Shown here: in pieces, positions 10,666-23,517 of the stretch | How positions within the stretch are numbered: position 1 is the first letter of the stretch | Layout: each line of letters begins with the position of its first letter | DNA from: Tubulanus polymorphus | Lineage: Eukaryota > Nemertea > Palaeonemertea > Tubulaniformes > Tubulanidae | DNA length: 64,000 bases | NCBI RefSeq assembly: GCF_964204645.1 | Contig: NC_134028.1 | Location: forward strand, 10,395,001 to 10,459,000 | Direction: 5' to 3' | Position numbers and translations under genes: made by a program | The notes under the pieces: model-generated | Databases searched by the model: none | The model's input: the letters and a program-made list of their open reading frames with translations, nothing else | Told to the model about the DNA's origin: nothing

Positions 10666-11387
10666 AATATGTATTTACCACCTGGACATAATGAAGACCA
10701 AGGTTCAGTTTTGTTGATAAACATGTACGTAGTCTCCTTAAGAATATCTTTCCTTCTAAAAACAATGACTGACAAGGTTTGGGTCACAATTGCCTTAGGT
10801 CTACATACTAGGTTCATTTCACATTTCAAGTACCTAGTTTGCTTAACAACTAACCAATTATTTTCTTTGTATCCAGCCATAGCTAGTGTATTTATGCCTA
10901 AAAAGTTAAGCTTTATTATCTTGAACCCCTGGCACTAATATAGTTCTAGTTTTTTTTATGGTGCCGCTGGTAAACAGCGTATGTTTTAGCTGCACCCATC
11001 AGCAGTGCAGGTCAAAACAAATCACACACTCTGAGCATCAGCTGGCAATGTTGGTTGGTTTTATAGTCAATTATTTATAGTTGTCAATTATTTATAGTTG
11101 TAATCTATATTTATGTTGGTTTTATAGTCCCATTATTCCCTTTAAATTTCTGTGTCTAGTTCGTACAGCAGAGTTGCATAAGTTGGATGACCTTGGACCG
11201 TTATTTTCAGTCTGACTTTCACGTATTCTGAGAAACATGAATTTGAAAAATATGCTGATTTTTGTAAATAGAAAATTTTTTCCGTAGAATTGTGAATTGA
11301 TACATAGAGCGTGACACTCGTGCGAAATTTAAATCATTCTTTCAAAGAAATGCATAGGAAAATGGGGTTTGCAAATAAACTTATTAC
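10666..11387. other. No gene recognised
   Basis: Contains small local duplications (tcaattatttatagttg twice near 11068-11100) but no coding pattern. Confidence 0.3.
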
Positions 11388-11450
11388 CCTTTTCATAACC
11401 TCATTTCACATGTTGCCTACCTTTTCATAACCTCATTTCACATGTTGCCT
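11388..11450. repeat. 32-bp tandem duplication
   Basis: Two identical 31-bp copies (CCTTTTCATAACCTCATTTC-ACATGTTGCCT) at 11388-11418 and 11420-11450, separated by one base. Confidence 0.9.
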
Positions 11451-11580
11451 CTCCATGGACGTATTACCTACACTAACTATGATCGTTGTGATCTCTGTGC
11501 TGGCCACAAATGCACACAGATCACACTACACTACCAACTTCAACACCCAACTACCCACAGCTTTAATACAACCATCTTAT

Positions 11581-11612
11581 TAGGGTTTTCTGTTTCTTCA
11601 CAGAAAACCCTA
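11581..11612. repeat. Perfect 13-bp stem hairpin
   Basis: TAGGGTTTTCTGT at 11581-11593 and its exact reverse complement at 11600-11612, with a TTCTTC loop. It looks like the terminal hairpin of a small transposon, but no partner end is seen. Confidence 0.7.
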
Positions 11613-11639
11613 TTGAAATTCGCGTGATTATTTTTTTTT

Positions 11640-12399
11640 TTCCCTTTTCCACACAGTTTTTGTTAAAAGTGTAAAGTCTACCTTACCTTACCAGTAGATA
11701 TCCTTCAGCTCACTTCAATCTCCAGATACTGCATGGGAATTTTGATAAATCCACGTTATAAAGGCACTGTCGAGCCGTAAACATCGGAAATTTGGCTCCG
11801 TTCAATTAGTAGCCATGTTGTGTTTTCTTTCCAAAATTTCTCTCTTCTTTTCGAGGAAGAGCTATCGAATAATTCCCTCTCTTCTCCACAATCAATTTCA
11901 AAGTCAATTTTATGAATTTATTGCTCAACGGGTCCGAGTCCAAGAGTTAACGAGTCCGGCATTCGCATGTCTGACAGGTTTACGGGCATTTGTTTGTTAC
12001 CTCATTAATATTTTTGATTTCTTGTTATTCCGGTTATTTTATTTAAGTATATTGCTGATCAGTTCATGTAACCAAAAGCGTCAATAAACAGATTTTGAAT
12101 TGATCAAGTTTAACTCAAGGTCGTTGAGTCGCGGAGGGCTACTAGAATTACGTTCGTCTCAGAGAGAAAACAAACGACAGAAAAGTATCAGGTGATTATC
12201 GACAACCTACTACGGTACACACAGTTGACAAAGCTAAGAAAGCCTACCGGTATCTATTTGTCTATATATAGGCCTATTATATAGTACCCAATAGCATTTT
12301 AAGTACGTAGTACGAAGTTGTTACCCGTACGTGACTGTACGGTGATATCCACAGGTTAACCGTACGTGAGTTCCCTTAAAATGCTGTATGTGAGTTCCT
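11640..12399. other. No gene recognised
   Basis: Includes a poly-T run near 11630 and unremarkable AT-rich DNA. The open frame at 11815-12087 is not protein-like. Confidence 0.3.
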
Positions 12400-12572
12400 A
12401 TAATCTGCAAACACGCGTGCGTAAAAGAATAGAGTTTGGGTTAGGTGAGGCTAGGCTATTTGTAAATCAAATTTCATCTAACCTGCAGTTACGTTCTGTG
12501 GCACAGTGGGTAAATCACTGGACTACTACTGGATTTTTTTTTTTCGTTTGGTTTCGAATCCCAATATTGCAT
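12400..12572 (+). mobile_element. tRNA-related SINE copy
   Basis: An A-box-like TGTGGCACAGTGGGTAAATC near 12500 and a B-box-like GGTTTCGAATCCC near 12551 have tRNA-like spacing with a T-run insert. Upstream ~90 bp (GCGTAAAAGAATAGAGTTTG...GGTGAGGCT) is shared with copies at 29625-29730 and, in reverse, 31028-31145. The upstream block shows the unit is larger than a tRNA pseudogene. Confidence 0.6.
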
Positions 12573-12835
12573 GTCTGAGCGTCAATGTACTCACATGGCT
12601 AACCTGCAGTAATCGCCGTACAGTCACGTACAGGTAACAACAGCGTTTTAAGTATTAAGTGAGTGCGACAAGCCTACCATGCCTATGTGCTACAAACACA
12701 ACTTTTTCCCCTCTCGCCGGCCCTACAGTGATGTTACTAATAACTGGTGCCATTATAACATGGATAGGATTTGGTCAGGACTAGCCTTAAGTCTAATTCA
12801 GTCTACGTACTAGTTCACTCGATAGGCCTATTTTT

Positions 12836-13943
12836 AGCCCACTTGGGACTTTAGTCCCAGCGAGCTATTGCGTTCACTTTTCGCCCATCGTCCGTCCTTC
12901 CGTAGACGGAATCCAGTTATTTTGGGAAGTTTTGAAGACGCTTCAATGTAATGTCTTGATATTTGGGTTACACATGTATCTACCCTAGACACATCTTCAG
13001 CCCAAAAACTGGCCCTGTCAGAATCAAGATGGCCGACTGGCAGCCATTGTTGTTCGCCAAAATCAACACTTTTTACACATTTTTGAACTTTTTGAGGGAA
13101 ATTTTAAAGATGCTTTGATCAATTACCTTGATCTTTTGGATATATGTGAATCCCTCCAGGACCCATCAGCATAACAAAAATTGGGTCGATCGGACTCAAG
13201 ATGACCGTCCTATGACCTTTTTAGTGCCCAAAAATGTCAATTTTGGCCAGAATTCTGAGTGCTGTAGCTCCCTACTGGTTTGCCATTTCTCATTGCAATT
13301 TGTGATGGGTATTCTTTGAAAAGGGATGTTTTATACCTGAGACAGGTATTTTGATCAGCCAATCATGACGCAATTGGCGGCCATCTTGGTGTCATAAGCA
13401 CTCATTCGTAGGTGGGAAAAAGTTTTTCCACATTATATTGTTGATATTTAAGCATATTTTCTTACCACAATCAATTGGAAAGTTGTAGCTCATGACATGG
13501 TTTATGATTGTGGTGAGTTTGAAGGTTATTGGTTTTTGTATATGGCCACCAGGGGGCGTTGAATAATACAATATCTTAGTATTTCTATATTATATTCGTA
13601 TCAATGCATATTTTGTAACCACAATCAATGGCAAAGTTGTAGCTCCTTACATCTATGATTGTGTCAAGTTTTAAGGCCGATAGTTATTCTATATGGTCAC
13701 CAGGGGGTGTTGAATAGTAGAATAACTTAGTATTTCCTTATTATATTGGTACCTAGGCATATTTTGTTACCATGATCAATTACAAAGTTATCGTTCGTGA
13801 CATGTTCTATGATTGTGGTGAGTTTCAAGGCCAGTGGGTTTTGAATATGGTCATCAGGGGGCGTTGAATATTGAAATTGTTAGATTGTTGAGCATTCGGA
13901 ACCACTTCCCAAGTGGGCATGGTGTCCCTGGACCCCTAGTTAA
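12836..13943 (-). mobile_element. HINE/pearl-like element (reverse copy)
   Basis: Inverted copy of the element at 20784-22742. The left end has GCCCACTTGGGACTTTAGTC-CCAGCGAGC (hairpin) and the right end CCACTTCCCAAGTGGGC followed by a tail ending CTAG|T. Both ends share the subterminal inverted motif GCCCACTTGGGA. The middle carries about two ~155-bp monomers (CACCAGGGGGCGTTGAATA near 13550, 13695, 13855). A 15-nt hairpin ~20 nt before CTAG, together with subterminal inverted repeats, fits Helentron-associated non-autonomous elements. No protein coded. Confidence 0.6.
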
Positions 13944-15429
13944 AACAATACAGTGAAGTATTCACATGAAGAAAGGCCAATTGATTTGAGCCATGTGATT
14001 AGATTTGGCCAGGCCTTCTCTGACCTGCTGACATTAATAGTCAAACCTAGATCCAAAACGTTCATATGGTCCCGGCTTGTATACCAGAAATCATTGTAGG
14101 CCTGTACATTTTGCTGTTCGTAGGTTCGGTATATCGATTTCTCCATTCTTGACTGATAAGTGTACGGTACAGCTGTACGCATTAGGCCTATACAATTGTT
14201 CCAATGGGATTAGGGCCTATTGATTGGGCTTATTATTTCCTGCTTTAGAATACTGAAATAAGCCTAACATTCATTCAAATATCCAACATCGGGGAAATTT
14301 TGATTACTGTATACATGTACTGCAGGTTTTTCATGTTGTATGAATATTTTGCAGTTCAAATAGGTATGATGCTGATTCCAATGTCAAACGCATGAAGTTA
14401 GATGGACAGTCAACACCAAGATATCTCTCTTCGACCGATGTTGCACCATAGAAGATCAGATTCTTTCAACTCAAGCAAAGTGATTCAACACGATCGACAT
14501 AACACTGGAATAGGTTTGCAGTAACTAAACAGCTCATTTCATTTAGTCCTATGTACTTTTTTTAGCCAATTTGAATTTGATTGTAATTGAAACTCTGGAA
14601 CTGCTAACAAAAGACAAGTTCAAAAAACACAAGTTATGCCTGATTCTCATGTTCAAATTTAATATTTTATTACATCATATTTCCAAAGCATATCATTGGT
14701 TCATACAGTAATAAAAATTAGGAAAGAACAAATATTATTACAGAATTTTCAAAAAGGCAATGAATTTCTATAACTAAATGAACATTATTTTTCTAATAAC
14801 TCAGATCAAGAGTGACTCTCCCGGAAACACACGCAACTAGTGGAATAGGTTTGATTTACACACATGTTGCAGGTATCAATTGTTTATCACTATAGAATTT
14901 GTAATCCATAAAAGCCAAAATCAACATCAGCCGGAAATCCAGACCAAATCAATTCATAATTTATTGATTGAAGCTACACTACAATATATGTATTTATTCA
15001 AATATTTCAATAAAAACATTAACTTCTTAAATCTATTCTAAATCATAATACGTTTTTATCTATAAATTCACTCAATCTATCGACTCAGCAGGCGCTTAAG
15101 ATGAGTTCTTAATAGGACAGATCCATTTTTAAGCATGTTGATAATACAGTATCATGATGTTTGAATGCCAAAATAAATGCCTGGTCAAATAAATTAATAT
15201 TTGTTGATTGTACGTCCGCGTATGTTCAGTTTCAAAGCTAAATCATATTTGACGTTAACACAGTGTTTGCATATTAGGTTCGAATCTGTCAATGCATTTT
15301 ATTTTATGTATCGGTATTTCAATTTACTACAATTCCAATCATTCTGAATGGCTTTGCAGAAAAACCGTCATCGCTGCTTAGCAGCTATATTTATCTAGTG
15401 TGTTTCTCCCTGGGTACCAATAAAATATG
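13944..15429. other. No gene recognised
   Basis: AT-rich DNA without a protein-like frame; no repeat boundary that I can support. Confidence 0.3.
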
Positions 15430-15600
15430 CAAATATTAAGCTATTTGGCTATTCAACTCCCCCTGGTGACCATATACAAACAACCAATGACCTTGAAACT
15501 CAACACAATCATACAACATGTCATAAGCAACAACTGCATTGATTGCAGTTAAGAAATGTACAAACATAAATAGGCAAATTGTAGATAACTCAATTTTCGA
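15430..15600 (+). repeat. Isolated ~155-bp HINE/pearl-like monomer
   Basis: Shares 'tattcaactccccctggtgaccatatacaaacaaccaatgac'-type order with the tandem monomers at 20850-22160; one unit, diverged at its end. Confidence 0.6.
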
Positions 15601-16799
15601 CTTCCCTTAGGGACGGGCACAAAAATACTTTGTAACCCCAATTCCACGCGAGGAGATGGAACCTTTTTCTATCTACAAATGAGAACTGATGAAACTAATG
15701 CAGCAAAATGTTGGTGATCTTGGCTGCAATCACACTTTAGTAGTCGTCCATGGTTTGAGAGATAACTAAACCAGCTATTATACGGATTGTGCACTTAAAT
15801 CATAGTTTATATGGGTAATAGTTAATTTGTATCAATTACGAATTATCTGTTATCCGTATTTCACTAAATCGGTTCTAAAAAGCTCTATCCCTTAGTGATA
15901 GGGATGAACCGAGGTTGACTGTATTTGGATATGTTTCACACAGCGAGTGGATAAACTAGAGGACCAAAGGTCCTGTACTCTCGAGGTATCTTTTTTTGTA
16001 ATATCAATGAAAACATATTACATCGTTCATTCTACATTTTACTACTCTTTAAATTATGCAGATCTGTTTGCTTTTGCTCTGGGCACTACAGTGAGACTTG
16101 ACGCCTCGGACAGTGGTAGGCAGAAACAAATACCTCAGATCGATTTGTTTTGCTTTAAACTTTAGTGTGAAATATGGCCGGTTATAGGACCAATGTCTAT
16201 CAATTTCAAAGACTTTTTAATAATAATTGGACTGATAACAACGTTAAAATTGTTAAGTTTATTTCATTCATAATAATAATTGCCCATGGGCCAAGGGGTT
16301 TACCACAGCCTCATGAAGCGCAGAGATGAGATGATTTGTCGAAATTCAAAATACCAGTAAACGACAGAGAGATGCAATTTGTAATATACGAGTGGATTCG
16401 TTCGCGGTTAGAAGAATGAACCGTAGCAGACACATCGGCATGTTGCGGATCCAAGGACAGAGCTACAATACCGCGCCAGATTCTTCACCGATAAATTTGC
16501 AGATCTAAGTTTGAATTTAAAGACTCCCATTGCACTTTCCTTGGAATTTGAGACCGCTACGGTACCGACCCTTGATGCAAGGTGCTCTTTCAGGTGATGT
16601 AGTCATCCTCGGATTAATTCACCTTGCAAAATAAATTTATCCGAACGAATTATTGGTAAAATATTATTCAACTAGAATGAGGCAAAGCCTCGAATGCCCC
16701 TGGCCTGAAATTCACCGCCAGGTGAAGTTACAGGGTTTGTGGTTACAATTATTTCTATAAGAATGATATCAGAGAACATGTGTACTAAGTGTAAATAAT
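15601..16799. other. No gene recognised
   Basis: No coding pattern or delimited repeat seen. Confidence 0.3.
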
Positions 16800-17375
16800 T
16801 TATCAACAGTTGCAGCGTCCAGGCTGTTTTCCCCTGATGGCCATAATTTGAAAACAATCGTTCAACAATTGTGGCCTCTAGGCTGTTAACGTCATTCTTC
16901 ATGTCGGCCCCCTGGTGGCAATAATTTGAATTGACTCCAATCTTAAATAGGGTTCTGGCCGAAGTGATATCCTACTTGTGTACCAAGTCTGAAATGAATC
17001 GGTCACCAATTGCAGCCTCTAGGCTGTTAACATCGTTTTTCACGGCCCCCGGTGGCCATAATTTGATTCGAATCAACCCAATTTTAAGTATGGTTCTGGC
17101 CCAAGTGATATCCAACTTGTATACCAAGTTTGAAATGAATCCGTTAACAATTGCGGCTTCCAGGCTGTTAACGTCGTTTTTCATGTCGGCCTCATGGTGG
17201 CCAAAATTTGAATCGAATCGACCCAATTTTAGATAAGATTCTGGCGCAAGTGATATCCTACTTGTGTACCAAGTTTGAAATGAATCGGTCCACAATTGCG
17301 GCCTCTAGGCTGTTAACGTCGTTTTACATGTCGGCCCCCTGGTAGCCATAATTTGAATCCATTTGACCCAATTTT
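16800..17375. repeat. ~143-bp tandem repeat, about four units
   Basis: The landmark AGGCTGTTAACGTC recurs near 16880, 17022 (variant), 17163 and 17307. It is followed each time by 'atgtcggccccctggtgg' and 'caagtgatatcctacttgtgtaccaag'. Period ~141-145 bp. Open frames on both strands are by-products of the repeat. Distinct from the 155-bp family although both include a CCCCTGGTGG core. Confidence 0.8.
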
Positions 17376-18399
17376 AAATATCATATCATATCATGACTAT
17401 TCGTTTTTTGATTTCAATTATATAAGATTATATGATATTATATTATATGCGCATTAAGTTTTTAATTTCCAATGATCTAAAAATATGTTGTATCAATTCT
17501 CAATATCATCTTGTGCAAATAGGAATATTATTATATTCTAATAGGCCTATATATTATCAAAAATACATAAAGAGGATATTATACACTATATTTTTATATA
17601 ATAATATATATGTTTCCTTATATTTTCCTCTGGCATTTTTATCTCTGGAAGATTTACTTCTGGCATTTTTACCTCTGGCCCTATTACCTGGATTCTACAT
17701 CAGGCCTATGCAGGAAATTGAAGGGTTCAAGACTAAGAATGTTCAATCTCAGAATTCCCTGATAATTCCCTGATTTCCATGAGCAAATGCCCAGATTCCC
17801 TGATTTCCCTGAAGGGAATTTGAATTTCTAAATTTCCTGATATTCCCTGATCTGCAGGAACCCTGTCACTGGCAATGGGGACAAGAAAAAATAGAGAATC
17901 TCTTCACCATTGCCAGTGACGAGTTATCTCTTCATTGTTTTTTTTAACTAAAATAGATCAGTGTACCGTATTGGTTTACCATATTGGTTAATCAATGTAC
18001 AAATAGTGCTGGCAGCATATAAATTGTATAATGTCAAAAATTAGCGTTGGCAATGGCGACCCGATCTTAACCGCTAGGTGGCAGCGAATGTGTTAAGGGA
18101 TTACCTTTTTTGATCTTGCATAGACTAGCCTATTCATTTCAAATTTTTCTCTGTGAATATTTGCAGTGTATTATCATGCGTTCACTCCACTTCTCATCTA
18201 CCACATATAACTACTAAAATACGATAAAATTACTTTTTAGACCATTAAATTAAAAATCTGGTGACACTATGTTTTAGGGAATTTGCGTTACATTCGAGAC
18301 ATTGTTGGGTGTGTCGTATGTTTGACATCAACTGTATTTCATTTTGAATTTACATGTATAATGAAAATGAGAAGTGCTGGAGCTACTTTTTACACCTTT
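17376..18399. other. Low-complexity AT-rich DNA, no gene
   Basis: Includes a TATA-rich stretch (17390-17620), short AATTCCCTGATTTCC repeats (17740-17850) and a 14-bp inverted repeat GTCACTGGCAATGG / CCATTGCCAGTGAC near 17865 and 17918. Confidence 0.4.
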
Positions 18400-18769
18400 C
18401 AAGGATTGGTATGATGTCATCGACATCTACCAATTTTAACACAATGACCTTGAAACTCACCACAATCATAGAAATTGTCATGAACCATAATTTTGCGAGT
18501 GATTGTGGTAACGTGCCTAGGTACCAATACAATACCAGTACAAATACTAAGATATTCTGCTATTCAATGCCTCCTGGTGACAACATACAAAAACCAATGA
18601 CCCTAAAACTCACCACAATCATAGAACATGTCATTTGAACAAAAACTTTGCAATTGATTGTGGTTAAAAATATGCATAGGTACATAAATAGACAAATTGT
18701 AGACCTATTTGATTCAATATTTAACTCCTCTGGTGGCAAGAACAAAACATTGAATGATCCCAAATTTCA
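18400..18769 (+). repeat. Two diverged ~155-bp monomers
   Basis: Two head-to-tail diverged units with landmarks 'acaatgaccttgaaactcaccacaatcatag' (18443) and 'caatgcctcctggtgacaacatac' (18565). Confidence 0.55.
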
Positions 18770-19660
18770 CGTGAGGTGATATATCAAGACTAAATAAAAA
18801 CCTGATGATATTTTTCTCAAAAACCTTTTTCCACGTATGATGATCACTGATGACACTAAGATGGGCCCCCAAATGGCACGATAATTGAGTGATCGCAAAC
18901 CCCACTGATATGCTAAGAGATATCTTCTCAAAGAATACTTAACCATCATCAATTTCAATAGAAAATGGCAAACCACTAGGAAGCTACAGGTTTCGGAATT
19001 CAGACCATAATCGACCTTTCTGGGCCAAAAAAGATCACAGAATGGCTATCTTGAGTGTGATCGACCTAATTTTCCTTTTGCTGATGGGCCTTTGGGGATA
19101 CAAATAGGCCTATATAAAAAAGATATAAATCAAAATGATTGAGTGAAGCATCTTAAATGAAAAATGTTCTCATGAAAATGTCCAAAATATGTACAAGTGC
19201 TGATTTTGGCAAACAACAATTATGGATGCCAGTCAGCCATCTTGATCGTGAAATCCACACTTTTTACACATTTTTCAAGTTTTCAAGCGAAATTTTGAAG
19301 ACGCTTTGATCAATCAGCTTGATCTTTTGTATTCATTTGTATCCCCAGGGGCCCATCACCATGACATAAAGTGGGGCGATCGGACTTCGTCTGTCATTTG
19401 TAAAGGAACCAGCTTTCCTTTCAGGGACAGTGACATATTATGGGACCCTCCTTTTTTCACTGAAAACACTGAAGATGGCCATCCCGTGATCTTTTTGGTG
19501 CCCAAAAACTTTGGCCTGAATTCTGAGTCCAGCAGCTTCCTACTGGTTTGCCATTTTCTTTGAAATTTGAAAAAATGGGTATTCTATGGAAAGGAATCTT
19601 CAATACATCAGACAGTTTACTTTTTGATCAGCCAATTATCATGCTAGATAATAGAGAATT
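18770..19660. repeat. Head-to-head inverted copies of the HINE/pearl-like terminal domain
   Basis: 18770-19200 reads the terminal domain forward ('aaaatggcaaaccactaggaagctacagg...ggccaaaaaagatcac'). 19205-19660 reads the same domain in reverse ('cagccatcttgatc...gatctttttggtgcccaaaaac...cttcctactggtttgccattttc'). The axis is near 19203. The arms are clearly diverged, so this is old. Confidence 0.6.
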
Positions 19661-20783
19661 TTGTTATCTCCAGCGCCATTTTTCTTGGGGTCGCCAATGA
19701 CCACTAGATTAACAATCATTAGTAAAAGACAGTTAAATCTTCATCCATGAATTAAAGATTATTTGAGGTATGTATCGAGCATCTGATAACAAATCAGCTG
19801 TGTGTTATCATCATTCTTTACGGGTGCAATAGACTTACCTCAGTCATCGCATCCTGAGGAAAGGTCTGAGAAATATCATATTGTTTCGTACAATGTGCGT
19901 ATATTTCGAGCGGCTGCCAACCCATTAAGTTCAAAGTTTATATGCAGTGGCGCTCCTAGGAAGGTGACTATGGGAAGCCGTATAGGCCAAAATATATCCA
20001 ATTCTATTTAACTTATAGTGTTTTTTCAAAGACCCTAACTTGAATTTCAAATAAATAACAGAAATAATAATGATACATTAGGTTAAGGAGCTGTGGCTCA
20101 ATAGATAACAAAAGATCTATGCACAGGTCTAATTGATCAAAGCGTGTTCAAACTTTCCCTCGAAAACTTGACTCACTGGATTCTGTCTTAGGACGGACAA
20201 ACAGTGAAGGCAATAGCACGCTGGGAATTAAGTCGGCTGAAAAAATGTTGATTAATTGCTCAAAGCATTCATGAAATTGGGCTATTTCAAAATGGTTTGT
20301 GAATTAAGCTATTAATTGTGGACTGAAGTATATTTTTGAAGTGTTACCATTTTTAACCATGTTTTGGCCCTTGTCACCCCTGACTTTGGTATGAGCCCAT
20401 CCAATTGTAAAAGCTTACAACCAACGATTAGGTGACTACTATTTGTCACACAGGGCTACCAACCTCCGAGTACTTTCAGTAATAAATTGAATTTTTTTAG
20501 TAACATTTCATTGAAATATGAATGTTCAAAATAACCAGTAATCAATAGTAAAAACCTCAGTAACCTGTATGCATTGAACAAATAGGTCTACTGAAAATCA
20601 GGAAGAGTTTGCAGCTCTGGTCACACATGCTGTGCAACGTTTTGATCCGCAATTTTGTTAATAATTGGTTATCTAAATGCATCAATTTGTTCAGTAGGGA
20701 ATTTGCATTCAGAAATAATCAATGACTTTTCCTTAAGGTCTTTTTTGTTTTCATTTAGGCCTATCAGCGACAGTTAACCGTTT
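19661..20783. other. No gene recognised
   Basis: A short terminal-like scrap (ACAGTGAAGGCAATAGCACG-CTGGGAATTAAGTC, 20200-20235) resembles the HINE hairpin end. The rest is unremarkable. Confidence 0.35.
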
Positions 20784-22742
20784 AACTAGGGGTCCAGGGA
20801 CACCATGCCCACTTGGAAAGTGGTTTCAAATGCTCAACAATCAAACCATTTCAATACATAACGCTCCCTAGTGACCATATACAAAAACCAATGACCTTGA
20901 AACCCACCAAAATTATAGAACATGTCAGCAGCTATGATTTTGTAATTGATTGTGATAACAAAATATGCCTCGTTACCAATTATAAAATGGAAATACTAAG
21001 TTATTCTACTATTCAACGCCCCCTGGTGACCATATGCAAAACCCAATGACCTTAAAACTCACCACAATCGTAGTACATGTAATGAAATACAACTTTGCAA
21101 TTGATCATGGTAACAAAATATGCCTAGGTACCAATCTAATAAGGAAATACTAAGCTATTCTACTATTCAACGCCCCCTGGTGACTATATGGAATAACTAA
21201 TGTCCTTAAAAATCTACCACAATCATAGACGATGTCATGAACTACAACTTTGCAATTAATTATGGTAACAAAATATGCCTAGGTACCAATCTAATAAGGA
21301 AATACTAAGTTATTCTACTATTCAACGCCCCCTGGTGACCATATAGAATAACTAATGTACTTAAAACTCACAAAAATCATGAAAGATGTCATGAGCTACA
21401 ACTTTGCAATTGATTGTGGTAACAAAATATGCATAGGTACTAATATAATATAGAACTACTAAGTTATTGTATTATTCAACGCCCCCTGGTGGCCACATAC
21501 AACTAGGGGTCCAGGGACACCATCCCCACTTGGGAAGTGGTTTCAAATGCTCAACAATCTAACAATTTCAATATTCAACGCCTTCTGGTGACCATATACA
21601 AAAACCAATGACCTTGAAACTCAATACAATCATAAAACATGTCAGCAGCTACCATTTTTTAATTGATTGTGATAACAAAAAATGCCTCGTTACCAATTTA
21701 ATATGGAAATACTAAGTTATTCTACTATTCAACGCCCTCTGGTGACCATATTCAAAACCCAATAACCTTGTAACTCACCATATTCATAGAACATGTCATG
21801 AACTACAATTTTGCAATTGATCATGGTAACAAAATATGCCTAGGTACCAATATAATAAGGAAATACCAGGTTATTCTACTATTCAACGCCCCCTGGTGAC
21901 CATATAGAATAACTAATTTCCTTAAAACTCACCACAATCATAGATGATGTCATGAGCTACAACTTTGCAATTGATTGCGGTAACAAAATATGTATTGATA
22001 CAAATATAATATAGAAATACTAAATTATTGTATTATTCAACGCCCCCAGGTGGCCATATAAAAAAAAAACTTGAAACTCACCCCAATCATAGAACACGTT
22101 ACAAGCTACAACTTTCTAATTCATTGTTGTTACAAAATATGCTTAGGTATCAATATAATGTCGAAAAACTTTTTCCCACCTACGAATGAGTACTAATGAC
22201 ACCAAGATGGCCGCCAATTGCGTCATAATTGGCGGATCAAAAATACCTGTCTCAGGTATAAAACATCCCTTTACAAAGATTACCCATCACAAATTGCAAC
22301 GAGAAATGGCAAACCAATAGGAAGCTACAGGACCTAGAATTCTGGCCAAAATTGACATTTTTGGGCACTAAAATGGTCATAAGACGGCCAATAATTTTTC
22401 TTATGCTGATGGGCCCTTGGTAGCTTCAAATATAATCGAAAGATCAAGGTAATTGATCAAAGCGTCTTCAAAATTTCCCTCGTAAACTTCGAAAATGTGT
22501 AAAAAGTGCTGACTTTGGCGAACAACAATGGCTGCCAGTCGGCCATCTTGATTCTGACAGGACCAATTTTTGGGCTGAAGATGTGTCTAGGGTAGATACA
22601 TGTATAAACCAAATATCAAGACATTACCTTGAAGCGTCTTCAAAACTTTCCAAAATAACTGGATTCTGTCTACGATGGACAAACGGACGGACGAAAAGTG
22701 AACGCAATAGCCCGCTGGGATTAAAGTCCCAAGTTGGCTAAA
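20784..22742 (+). mobile_element. HINE/pearl-like element with ~155-bp tandem core
   Basis: Starts CTAGGGGTCCAGGGACACC and then GCCCACTTGG. It ends with the hairpin GCCCGCTGGGATTAAAGTCC-CAAGTTGGCTAA. Between them are tandem monomers of 153-156 bp, marked by CAACGCCCCCTGGTGACCAT at 21016, 21171, 21327 and 21480, and again near 21580, 21732, 21887 and 22041. A second copy of the left end occurs at ~21501, so the array is a partial internal duplication. A ~560-bp unique terminal domain follows (22180-22742). No protein is coded. Confidence 0.65.
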
Positions 22743-23311
22743 AAGTTGCTCCCTGGACAATCAGGAATATTGCTATGACGTCATTACCTATTCATTAGCA
22801 TAACAAAACAATGTAGGTGGAACCACGTTACGGGCCATGAAAATCGTTTTTTGCATTACACCTACAACATTGGTCTAGTATCTAGCCGTTGTTCCAAGCA
22901 ACATCTAGACCCAAACTGTCATACCTATAGAAGTTAATTTTACTCCCAAATTTTTGGGACGAAGCGTTTAGCGTCTTATTTCAGCACGTAAATCACCATC
23001 AACCTACCTTAAATGCACAAAATCCAATACAATGAAAGTTACCTTATTCTGGAACTTATTGATTCTGCATGAATTTGTAATCCAAAGTAGTTTTTCAAAT
23101 AAACATGATTTATCATTAAAAAGTAGGCCTAACATTGATCATAATCTAGCTTGATATCCCGCAAGTAAAAACATATTCAATTCAAATCAAATCAATAAAG
23201 ATCTGGCTACCCGGTGTAAATCATCAAAACCATAAATACAAAACACATTTTTAAAGTCATTAAGAAAATTATTCAGTTTATTTGATAAAATAGCTTGGAA
23301 TGAGGACAAAA
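22743..23311. other. No gene recognised
   Basis: Intergenic flank between the HINE-like element and the DIRS element. Confidence 0.3.
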
Positions 23312-23480
23312 ATTACAATTTTGTTCAAAAATTGGTATTTACGAGGAATACTTACCTGGGAAAATACACTATAGCCATATTGCTTTTGGCTAGGCAGATA
23401 ACGCCCAAATCGACTTTTGGTAGGGGCGCCGTAACATAGCGCCGTCTGGCGAGACGCCATCATCTTTTTGCGCCAATAAT
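23312..23480. repeat. DIRS 3' inverted terminal repeat
   Basis: The segment from ~23345 to 23475 is the reverse complement of 29195-29332 (shared block GACTTTTGGTAGGGGCGCCG). The outermost ~35 bp (ATTACAATTTTGTTC...ACGAGG) is specific to this end. Confidence 0.85.
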
Positions 23481-23517
23481 CCCTCAATCGCCTGGGGGAC
23501 GGCTGGGTGGGAATACC

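Noticed and set aside
16931-17295. Open frames of ~100 codons on both strands
   Set aside because: By-products of the 143-bp tandem repeat, with no protein-like features.
17432-17773. 113-codon frame in TATA-rich DNA
   Set aside because: Low-complexity origin.
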